Below are positions 1-5,478 of a DNA stretch of 8,283 bases, one piece after another; position 1 is the first letter of the stretch; every line of letters starts with the position of its first letter. Made by a program: the position numbers and the translations under genes. Origin of the DNA: an uncultured bacterium (lineage in GTDB: Bacteria; Patescibacteriota; Saccharimonadia; Saccharimonadales; Saccharimonadaceae); contig CAISVS010000115.1 of the NCBI GenBank assembly GCA_903889015.1, forward strand, positions 1 through 8,283. Reading direction: 5' to 3'. Under the pieces are notes generated by a model that searched no databases, was not told the DNA's origin, and saw only the letters and a program-made list of their open reading frames with translations.

Positions 1-318
1 ACAACGAGTGTCAGTTGATAGGGTTTGCCCAGTTAGACAGGTAAAGCCAAGGGTTTGAAGTCCTGAGCAGTCAGTGTAGGGAGTTAATGGATTAGCATCA
101 GTCCATAGTGGGACACCATTGTTAGCAGCTAGGCAAGCTTTGGCATAGGCTACACCAGCGTCACTGGCTGTTTGAGATAGTTGAGCTAGATACTGGGTTT
201 GCAATGCCACACGAACAGCTACAGTTGAAGTGACAGACATTAGTAACACCGTCAGCATGACAATTGATGCGATCAAAACTGTCGGCAAGGCAAAACCACT
301 CAAATTACGAGATTTCAT
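1..318 (-). CDS. Type IV pilin-like protein (partial, N-terminal 106 residues)
   Basis: This is the beginning of a gene that leaves the window on the left; 106 codons are open with no stop. The product starts MKSRNLSGFALPTVLIAS, a short basic leader followed by Gly8-Phe9 and about 22 hydrophobic residues (9-30), which is the class III prepilin signal cleaved by prepilin peptidase PilD. The mature protein would be a pilin or minor pseudopilin, held in the membrane before assembly into a type IV pilus or related filament. A helical stretch follows (about 31-66), then a polar part with Cys at 62, 84, 94 and 106 that could form disulfides. The glutamate normally at mature position 5 is Thr13 here, as in some minor pilins such as GspK. 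The ATG lies six bases after an extended -10 and 23 bp beyond the end of the ABC-F gene on the same strand. Pilin class is well supported; the exact role is not. Confidence 0.8.
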   Translation of the reverse strand, partial: MKSRNLSGFALPTVLIASIVMLTVLLMSVTSTVAVRVALQTQYLAQLSQTASDAGVAYAKACLAANNGVPLWTDANPLTPYTDCSGLQTLGFTCLTGQTLSTDTRC

Positions 319-324
319 GACTTA

Positions 325-333
325 ATTGTAGCA
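325..333 (-). promoter_or_regulatory. Extended -10 promoter of the pilin gene
   Basis: On the minus strand this reads TGC-TACAAT, an extended -10, followed by six bases (TAAGTC) and the pilin ATG. The expected transcription start is the A of the ATG, giving a leaderless mRNA. A partial -35 (TTAATA) lies 17 bases upstream, inside the last codons of the ABC-F gene. The pilin can therefore be transcribed separately from ABC-F. Confidence 0.6.
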
Positions 334-341
334 TAAGTGCT

Positions 342-1973
342 TTAACTTATTAACAAGACTTCGCCACCAATTGCTTGGCGAAAATAACCATCGTGACTGA
401 CGTAAACAATCGCACCGCTGTACTTTGCCAGCGCTGTTTCTAACTCTTCGATACTTGGCAAATCCAAGTGATTGGTTGGTTCGTCCAAAATCAGAAGTTG
501 TGGGTTGTTGGCCAGCATCGTAATCAACTGAAAACGAGCTTTTTGACCACCGCTCAGGCGCGAAATCGGCGTTTTGCCATCACTTTCAATAAACAAATAG
601 TCGCTCATCAAACTGCGGATTTTGGTCGTCGATATTGATAATTTACGGTCCAGATACATTCGTTCAATCGCGTCTTCTAGCGTCAAATCAAAGTAAACAG
701 GCGAGACCTCTTGTTCATAAACACCAATTCGAACGTGTTTATCCAGTGTAATTTCGCCACCAAAGAATTTAGGTGATTCATCACCCAAAATTGCCTTAAT
801 TAGGGTCGTTTTGCCACAACCATTACGTCCTCTAAATTCCAACGCTTCACCCTCGCGCAAATCAATATTAACTCCTTTAAATAAGGGTTTATCGTAACCC
901 AATGATACATCACGGGCTGCCAACAAAACGTGCTTGCTGCGTGATTCTTCATTTTTCAAATTCATCCGAATGTTTTTGGCTTTGAATTTGTCATATTGGG
1001 CCGCAACTTTGTAATTCAAATTAGCGGCTGATTCTTTGTCAATCCAAAAAGTTGGCTTTTCTTTGGCCTGAAGTTCGGCTAGTTCAGCTCGTGAATTATT
1101 TTCCAATCGTTTAAACTTTTGGATTGTGCCTGGGTTACGTGATTTTTCCTTTAGTCGTTGATAATCAATCACTTTTTGCTTTAAATTCACAATCCGCTTT
1201 TCGGCCATTTCAAAATCGTTCATTTGCGTACCAGTCGATACCGCATTTTGTTTCAAATAAGCATCATAATTACCCTTGTAACTAGCATTTTCACCGTCTT
1301 TTAATTCGATAATGCGATCAACTTCGTTTAATACATCGCGGTCGTGAGTAATAACCAACATCGCTTCGTGGGCGTTTTTCATCCATTCGACATATTGGGC
1401 CTTAGCAATGTAATCCATGTGGTTGGTTGGCTCGTCCACCAGCGCCAAACTAGCATCGCTATGCATAACTTTGACAACTTCTACCAGTCGTTTTTGACCA
1501 CCGGATAATGTTGAAAAAGCTCGATGAGCGATACCAGGCAGCTGAAAATTATCCAATTCACGCTCAATTTTTTCTTCGATTTGATAAAAACCTTTATCGT
1601 CAAAACGCATCAAAGCCTGAGTATATTCGTCAATCTTTTTCATATCTTCGCCCATAGTTTCAGGATAAGTTTCGATAATTCGACTTAGTTCGGTGTATTC
1701 AGGCAACCCCGATAAAACGTATTGCAACACCGTCGTATCACCCATATCATGGTGTTCCTGCGCCGTCGAAACGACAACCACGCCACGTTTGTAAATAATC
1801 TCACCAGTAAAATCTTTGTCGACACCAGCTAATATTCCAAACAACGTCGATTTGCCAACACCATTACGGCCAACAACACCAACTTTTTCGCCATCATCAA
1901 TACTAAACTTAATATTACTCATAAGTATTTTAGGGCCAAAGCTTTTTTCGGTAACAATAATATCAGCGATCAT
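342..1973 (-). CDS. ABC-F family ATPase (ribosome-associated, two ABC domains)
   Basis: The 543-residue product has two soluble ABC ATPase domains and no membrane segments, the ABC-F layout. Domain 1: Walker A GRNGVGKST (35-43), Q-loop Gln72, signature LSGGQ (156-160), Walker B ending Asp180-Glu181 in DEPTNHMD, H-loop His210. A charged helical linker (about 240-345) matches the P-site tRNA interaction motif region. Domain 2: Walker A GRNGCGKTT (382-390), Gln421, LSGGQ (473-477), DEPTNHLD (497-504), His527. All catalytic residues are present. ABC-F proteins bind the ribosomal E site and act on stalled or antibiotic-blocked ribosomes; which subtype this is (EttA, Uup, YdiF or resistance type) cannot be told by eye. 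The start at 1973 is chosen because the protein begins there at beta-strand 1 of the ABC fold and an extended -10 lies seven bases upstream. A further in-frame ATG at 2078 would add 35 residues of low-complexity and terminator sequence and is rejected. Confidence 0.93.
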   Translation of the reverse strand: MIADIIVTEKSFGPKILMSNIKFSIDDGEKVGVVGRNGVGKSTLFGILAGVDKDFTGEIIYKRGVVVVSTAQEHHDMGDTTVLQYVLSGLPEYTELSRIIETYPETMGEDMKKIDEYTQALMRFDDKGFYQIEEKIERELDNFQLPGIAHRAFSTLSGGQKRLVEVVKVMHSDASLALVDEPTNHMDYIAKAQYVEWMKNAHEAMLVITHDRDVLNEVDRIIELKDGENASYKGNYDAYLKQNAVSTGTQMNDFEMAEKRIVNLKQKVIDYQRLKEKSRNPGTIQKFKRLENNSRAELAELQAKEKPTFWIDKESAANLNYKVAAQYDKFKAKNIRMNLKNEESRSKHVLLAARDVSLGYDKPLFKGVNIDLREGEALEFRGRNGCGKTTLIKAILGDESPKFFGGEITLDKHVRIGVYEQEVSPVYFDLTLEDAIERMYLDRKLSISTTKIRSLMSDYLFIESDGKTPISRLSGGQKARFQLITMLANNPQLLILDEPTNHLDLPSIEELETALAKYSGAIVYVSHDGYFRQAIGGEVLLIS

Positions 1974-1980
1974 TTGTAAT

Positions 1981-1989
1981 AGTGTAGCA
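1981..1989 (-). promoter_or_regulatory. Extended -10 promoter of the ABC-F gene
   Basis: The minus strand reads TGC-TACACT, then seven bases (ATTACAA), then the ATG at 1973. It is nearly identical to the pilin promoter (TGC-TACAAT). No recognisable -35 is found; a CTAC-repeat tract sits in its place and upstream. A transcription start within one base of the ATG is expected. Confidence 0.55.
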
Positions 1990-1997
1990 TAACAGAG

Positions 1998-2031
1998 GTA
2001 GGATTGGTAGATGGTAGTTAGTAGGTAGTAG
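1998..2031 (-). repeat. CTAC heptamer tract upstream of the ABC-F promoter
   Basis: On the plus strand GTAG (CTAC on the minus strand) begins at 2007, 2014, 2021 and 2028, an exact 7-base spacing, with flanking copies at 1998 and 2025. The three bases between the in-phase copies differ, so this is a degenerate heptamer repeat rather than an exact microsatellite. It lies immediately upstream of the ABC-F -10 and downstream of a minus-strand terminator. It may be a set of protein-binding half-sites or simply low-complexity sequence. Confidence 0.5.
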
Positions 2032-2035
2032 AGGT

Positions 2036-2070
2036 AAAGAAAGCCCCAGACGGGTGACGTTCGTCGGGGC
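2036..2070 (-). terminator. Intrinsic terminator, minus strand
   Basis: On the minus strand GCCCC-GACG pairs with CGTC-GGGGC (nine base pairs with one bulged base at 2048) around a nine-base loop, and the stem is followed directly by TTTCTTT (2042-2036). The plus orientation has no T-run after the stem, so it should terminate leftward transcription. No annotated minus-strand gene feeds into it: the gene to its right (2190) runs the other way. It therefore either insulates the ABC-F promoter from antisense readthrough or ends an unannotated small RNA arising in 2080-2190. Confidence 0.6.
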
Positions 2071-2071
2071 G

Positions 2072-2118
2072 GCCCCAATTTACTACAAAATGGTAATCCA
2101 TTTTTATAAATTAGGGGC
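2072..2118. other. 47-nt imperfect palindrome (nested hairpin)
   Basis: The outer arms 2072-2082 and 2107-2118 pair over 11 bases (GCCCCAATTTA against TAAATT-A-GGGGC) with one bulged A at 2113. Inside, AAAATGG (2087-2093) pairs perfectly with CCATTTT (2098-2104) around a TAAT loop, with a small internal loop between the two stems. It begins one base after the terminator hairpin at 2043-2070. It could be part of a structured RNA, a dispersed palindromic element, or a bidirectional termination signal. I do not recognise it as a known RNA family. Confidence 0.55.
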
Positions 2119-2150
2119 GGAACGGACGGCAGGACCCGTGCCGCAAGGGA
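2119..2150. other. GC-rich hairpin region, possible structured RNA segment
   Basis: This stretch is markedly richer in G and C than the surrounding AT-leaning DNA. CGGCA (2127-2131) pairs with TGCCG (2139-2143) around a seven-base loop GGACCCG; an alternative pairing of GCGG (2117-2120) with CCGC (2141-2144) is also possible. Together with the two hairpins to its left it makes about 115 bases of continuous predicted secondary structure with no open reading frame that looks real. I checked it by eye against the conserved cores of RNase P RNA, SRP RNA and tmRNA and found no match. Confidence 0.4.
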
Positions 2151-2177
2151 ATGAGATTATTGAGATAAAAAATGATA

Positions 2178-2183
2178 TATAAT
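2178..2183 (+). promoter_or_regulatory. -10 element of the 2190 hydrolase gene
   Basis: A perfect TATAAT is followed by six bases (AATTGA) and the ATG at 2190, placing the expected transcription start on the A of the start codon. There is no Shine-Dalgarno sequence and no good -35 at the usual distance; TTGAGA at 2160-2165 is only 12 bases upstream. Confidence 0.65.
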
Positions 2184-2189
2184 AATTGA

Positions 2190-3020
2190 ATGAGCCTACG
2201 CCACGAACAAAACAAAACCATATACTACACCTACAACGACAACCCAAAATTACCAGTAATCATCATGATTCACGGCTTTCGCGGCACCCATCACGGACTG
2301 GATTTAATCGCCAAAAATTTAAATAATTACCACATCATCGTACCTGATATTCCTGGCTTTGGCGAAACAACACCTCTAACGGACGAACATTCAATCGACA
2401 ACTACGTTACTTGGCTGGCAAAATTTATTAAAGACTTAAATTTATCAACACCGCCAGTCCTATTGGGACATTCTTTTGGTAGCATCATAGCCAGCAGTTA
2501 CGCCAGTAAATATCCAACAACCATCACTAAACTAATTTTAGTCAACCCAATCGGCGCACCAGCCCTAAAAGGACCCAAAGCCATCATGACTCAACTAGCT
2601 GTCGCATATTATTGGCTGGGGCGAAAATTACCCGAAAAACCCGCCACCATGTTGCTATCTGCCAAACCAATAGTTTTAGTTATGAGCAGCGCCATGGCAA
2701 AAACTCGCAACAAAGATTTGCGTAAATTTATTCATAGTCAACACCTGCAACACTTTAGTTCGTTTACTAATCGTCAAGTTGTTGCCGAGGCTTTTAAGGC
2801 GTCAATTCACAATACCGTTCGCGATACGGCCGCTGATGTTCCGGTGCCAACACTTCTAATCGCTGGTGATATTGACGACATTACACCACTAAATAAACAA
2901 CGTGAATTAAATCAAATGTTCCCGGATTCTAAATTAGAAGTTATTTCTGGTGTTGGGCATCTGACCCATTACGAAACGCCAGATGCCGTTGCTAAATTAA
3001 TTGATAAATTTATTCGTTAA
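2190..3020 (+). CDS. Alpha/beta hydrolase
   Basis: The 276-residue protein is a complete alpha/beta-hydrolase-fold enzyme. It shows the oxyanion-hole motif HGFRG (28-32), the VPDIPGFGET segment after strand 4 (51-60), the nucleophile elbow GHSFGS with Ser95, the acid Asp227 in AGDIDD after strand 7, and His257 in GVGHLTHYETP. A cap of about 80 residues (roughly 122-205), basic and partly hydrophobic, lies between strands 6 and 7 and probably sets substrate choice. No signal peptide, so cytoplasmic. The substrate cannot be inferred; esterase, lipase or C-C hydrolase activities all occur in this family. It is transcribed alone from its own -10, and its 3' end overlaps the last 11 bp of the convergent glycosyltransferase gene. 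Family assignment is secure, function open. Confidence 0.9.
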   Translation: MSLRHEQNKTIYYTYNDNPKLPVIIMIHGFRGTHHGLDLIAKNLNNYHIIVPDIPGFGETTPLTDEHSIDNYVTWLAKFIKDLNLSTPPVLLGHSFGSIIASSYASKYPTTITKLILVNPIGAPALKGPKAIMTQLAVAYYWLGRKLPEKPATMLLSAKPIVLVMSSAMAKTRNKDLRKFIHSQHLQHFSSFTNRQVVAEAFKASIHNTVRDTAADVPVPTLLIAGDIDDITPLNKQRELNQMFPDSKLEVISGVGHLTHYETPDAVAKLIDKFIR

Positions 3021-4179
3021 TCAATTTTGTATAAATTGCTTCAAATCGTTTCAATGTCGTTTGCAAATCGTGAGTGTCGGCTATTTTAACACTTTCGTTA
3101 CTCATTTTTTGACGTAATTTAGGGTCAGAAATAATTTTCAACAATCGGTCAGCAATTTGTTCGTCATCGTCTTGATCACACAAAAATCCATTACGCCCAT
3201 CTTGACACAACTCACTTAACGCACCAGCATCAACCGCCACAATCGGCTGTCCAGATGCCATCGCTTCCAATGTAGCAATGCTTTGTAATTCAGCAGGGGA
3301 TGGCATGCAATATACTGTGCCGACTTTATGTAGCGCCATAATTTCTTCATCGCTAACTCGTCCTGTAAAAGTAATTTGATCTGACAGCCCCAATTCATAG
3401 GCCAGCAACTTCAAATTATCACTGTCCGTACCAAAACCTACAATCAACAAATGTGCTTTGGTTGTTTTCAAGACACGTTCAAAAGCCCGAATCAAAACCG
3501 ACAAATGCTTTTCAGCATCCAATCGTCCAATATACGAAATAATCGGGTATTCGGTTGGAATTTTAAACTTATTTATAATTTCCGTTGATGGCTTACTAAC
3601 CTTGAATCTACTTAAATCAATGCCGTTTGAAACTGCTTCAATCGGTGTCGCAACCTTGTCAACTGCCGAACCAAACATGTCAATTGCCGCCTGAGTTGGC
3701 AGCGTAACGTAATCTGATTTTGAATGAAACCTAGCGCCATACAGCTTTAACATGTAATTTATCGGCCTTGCAACTGGCGCTAACAAACGCAAATTATCCA
3801 TCAAATTCTCGGGCATTGCATGATTTGTACTAACAATTGGAATACCGATCTTGTTGCCATATTTCATAACTGCCTGACCAATCATCAACTGCATTTGAAT
3901 ATGAATCACATCTGGTTGAAATTCATTGATAGCTTTTTTAACCTCGCGGTAAGGCGAAATCGAAATCATAAAATTTTGATAAAAAGGAAAGGGAACTGCC
4001 GCGGTTCGAACAATCGCGTAATTTCCATCAACTTCTTTATATTTTTTACCAGTTTGACTGGGGGCAATCACCAAAACTTCATGGCCATGATCAGCCAACC
4101 CGCGAGCTAAATTTCGACTAAACGTGGCGACTCCATTAACAGTTGGCCAGTGTAAATCAGATGCAATTAATATTTTCAT
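3010..4179 (-). CDS. GT4 family glycosyltransferase (lipid glycosyltransferase-like)
   Basis: The 389-residue protein has the two Rossmann domains of GT-B retaining glycosyltransferases. The N-terminal part begins MKILIASDLHWPTVNGVAT with the glycine-containing acceptor loop and carries a TNHAMPENL segment (118-126). The C-terminal donor domain has VSNGIDLSRF (183-192), GRLDAEKH (218-225) with Arg219 and Lys224 for the nucleotide-sugar phosphates, and the E-X7-E motif Glu297-Glu305 followed by AMASGQP. The overall pattern resembles diacylglycerol or phosphatidylinositol glycosyltransferases that work at the inner membrane face, so a role in envelope glycolipid synthesis is the best guess. The ATG at 4179 fits the first beta strand and lies just after an extended -10. 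The gene diverges from a second GT4 gene and converges on the hydrolase gene, overlapping it by 11 bp. Confidence 0.9.
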   Translation of the reverse strand: MKILIASDLHWPTVNGVATFSRNLARGLADHGHEVLVIAPSQTGKKYKEVDGNYAIVRTAAVPFPFYQNFMISISPYREVKKAINEFQPDVIHIQMQLMIGQAVMKYGNKIGIPIVSTNHAMPENLMDNLRLLAPVARPINYMLKLYGARFHSKSDYVTLPTQAAIDMFGSAVDKVATPIEAVSNGIDLSRFKVSKPSTEIINKFKIPTEYPIISYIGRLDAEKHLSVLIRAFERVLKTTKAHLLIVGFGTDSDNLKLLAYELGLSDQITFTGRVSDEEIMALHKVGTVYCMPSPAELQSIATLEAMASGQPIVAVDAGALSELCQDGRNGFLCDQDDDEQIADRLLKIISDPKLRQKMSNESVKIADTHDLQTTLKRFEAIYTKLINE

Positions 4180-4201
4180 ATGTTGATTATTATAACATAT
4201 G
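4177..4201. promoter_or_regulatory. Inverted repeat over the start and -10 of the GT4 gene at 4179
   Basis: CATATGTT (4177-4184) and AACATATG (4194-4201) are a perfect 8-bp inverted repeat around a 9-base AT spacer. The left arm contains the start codon and the spacer and right arm contain the -10, so a protein bound here would block transcription of this glycosyltransferase. A small mRNA hairpin is unlikely because the transcript should begin inside the repeat. AT-rich palindromes arise by chance easily, so an operator role is tentative. Confidence 0.4.
4189..4197 (-). promoter_or_regulatory. Extended -10 promoter of the minus-strand GT4 gene
   Basis: The minus strand reads TGT-TATAAT, a perfect extended -10, nine bases before the ATG at 4179. 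The predicted leader is about three bases, the longest of the set. TTGACC (rc of 4216-4221) resembles a -35 but sits 21 bases away, too far to be confident. If AATAAT (4186-4191) is used instead, the spacing is the usual six bases. Confidence 0.6.
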
Positions 4202-4246
4202 ACACGTTTTCAAACGGTCAATATACTACTTAGCACAAGCATAATA

Positions 4247-4255
4247 TGTTATGAT
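4247..4255 (+). promoter_or_regulatory. Extended -10 promoter of the plus-strand GT4 gene
   Basis: TGT-TATGAT is followed by six bases (ATCGAC) and the ATG at 4262. This supports 4262, not the upstream in-frame ATG at 4199, as the real start. A small inverted repeat, CGTTT-TC-AAACG (4205-4216), lies further upstream between the two divergent promoters. Confidence 0.6.
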
Positions 4256-4261
4256 ATCGAC

Positions 4262-5464
4262 ATGCGAATTTGTATAGTAAACGACTACTCATTAGTACAT
4301 ATTGGCGGTGCCGTAACATCACTGCTCGAACAAAAAAAATCACTCGAAAGCAACGGCCACACAGTCTTTGTTTTACAACTGGGACAGCCAGTACCAGACG
4401 ACAAAATTGACCAATCTAACTTTTTATTTGTAAAACCAACATTTACAACGCCAACAGCTTTTTATAATCTGCCATTTATTTTTGGTACCAAAAAGAATTA
4501 TCGCAAAGTCAAACAGTTATTAATCGACAATAAAATCGAGGTTGTTCACTTTCAATCTGAATTTAGCATCAGTTATATTACGATGAAAGTTGCCAAAGAA
4601 TTAAATATACCTTGTGTCTTTACGATTCACACCTTTTTTTGGGAATTCAACGGCAAATTTGGTCACAAATTAATTGCACCGCTGGTCAGATTTATGTTTG
4701 AATCAACCATCAAACAAAAAATATTTTTTGAGCCGCTAACCGGTAATCCAGTCGAACAAATGTTAAAAAACATCACTTTATCACTTGCCAAACAATCTGA
4801 CGCCATCATCTCGCCATCACAACATCAATTAAATACTATTCAAAAATCGAGCATTAAAACACCAGCCTATGTCGTGCCAAATCCATTTATTGCTCCGGCT
4901 GATTCAGCGCCAGCAAAAATAATCGACAACACCGAACATCCATTCAGAATGGTTTGGATAGGCCGATGTGCGCCCGAAAAACGCCCAATTCAATTTTTAC
5001 AAGCCATCACAGCTGCCAGCAAACAAACTAGCAAAAAGTTTTATGTCGACTTTATCGGCAGTGGCGGGTTATTGCCAACAATGCAAAAAGATTTTCAGTC
5101 AGACACGATTATTTTCCACGGGCAACAGCCTCACAACAAAATCGTCGAATACATCGACCAATCAGATATTGTCGTATTATCGTCATACCACTTTGACAAC
5201 CAACCAATGATTATCGCCGAGGGTGTCACCAGATTCAGACCAATATTCTATTGCGACGAAAGATTAACCGAAGGTTTGCAATACGCCGGATATCTGACCA
5301 AAGATGAATCAGTCGAATCAATGACCGCAGCCATTGTAAGTTTGGTCGAAGACCCAAAAATAACCTACGATTTATCGTTAGGTGCCCAAAAAAGCAGTTA
5401 TATTTTTAGTCCCGAAACCTACTCCAAAACCGTCATCGGCATCTATTCCAGCATTGTAAAATAG
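4262..5464 (+). CDS. GT4 family glycosyltransferase with an FDNQPM motif
   Basis: The 400-residue protein is a GT-B glycosyltransferase. It starts MRICIVNDYSLVHIGGA, with the acceptor-side glycine loop at 14-16, has HFQSEF (96-101) and TIHTFFWEF (121-129) in the N-terminal domain, then SPSQHQ and VPNPF (205-209), and in the donor domain GRCAPEKRP (234-242) and FDNQPMIIAEG (311-321). The usual E-X7-E is D-X7-E here (Asp312, Glu320). Residues 131-172 carry aromatic, hydrophobic and basic residues that could touch the membrane, as in lipid-sugar transferases. Donor and acceptor are unknown; envelope glycolipid or polysaccharide synthesis is the likely role. The start is set by the first beta strand and the -10 six bases upstream; the longer in-frame reading from 4199 would add 21 residues of promoter sequence. 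It converges on the next gene with 14 bp between stops. Confidence 0.88.
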   Translation: MRICIVNDYSLVHIGGAVTSLLEQKKSLESNGHTVFVLQLGQPVPDDKIDQSNFLFVKPTFTTPTAFYNLPFIFGTKKNYRKVKQLLIDNKIEVVHFQSEFSISYITMKVAKELNIPCVFTIHTFFWEFNGKFGHKLIAPLVRFMFESTIKQKIFFEPLTGNPVEQMLKNITLSLAKQSDAIISPSQHQLNTIQKSSIKTPAYVVPNPFIAPADSAPAKIIDNTEHPFRMVWIGRCAPEKRPIQFLQAITAASKQTSKKFYVDFIGSGGLLPTMQKDFQSDTIIFHGQQPHNKIVEYIDQSDIVVLSSYHFDNQPMIIAEGVTRFRPIFYCDERLTEGLQYAGYLTKDESVESMTAAIVSLVEDPKITYDLSLGAQKSSYIFSPETYSKTVIGIYSSIVK

Positions 5465-5478
5465 ACAAAAACCACAGG

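Noticed and set aside
1974..2078. N-terminal extension of the ABC-F gene from an ATG at 2078
   Set aside because: The extra 35 residues translate the CTAC tract and the terminator hairpin, do not resemble ABC-F N-termini, and the promoter -10 at 1981-1986 lies inside the extension.
2036..2150. RNase P RNA, SRP RNA or tmRNA as identity of the structured intergenic region
   Set aside because: None of the conserved cores I know for these RNAs is visible on either strand, and the region is too short for RNase P RNA or tmRNA.
2041..3600. Strand composition skew (C over G on the plus strand) as a replication or transfer signal
   Set aside because: Some hand-counted rows are strongly skewed (3181-3240: 24 C, 5 G; 2221-2280: 18 C, 5 G), but others in the same genes and in the hydrolase-like and ABC-F genes are nearly even, so no boundary can be drawn.
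3216..4110. Short open frames within the minus-strand GT4 gene (3216-3398 minus, 3458-3694 plus, 3820-4110 plus)
   Set aside because: All overlap a complete GT4 coding sequence in other frames and show no recognisable protein features.
4199..4261. Upstream in-frame start of the plus-strand GT4 gene at 4199
   Set aside because: It would place the extended -10 (4247-4255) inside the coding sequence and add 21 residues before the first beta strand of the GT-B fold.
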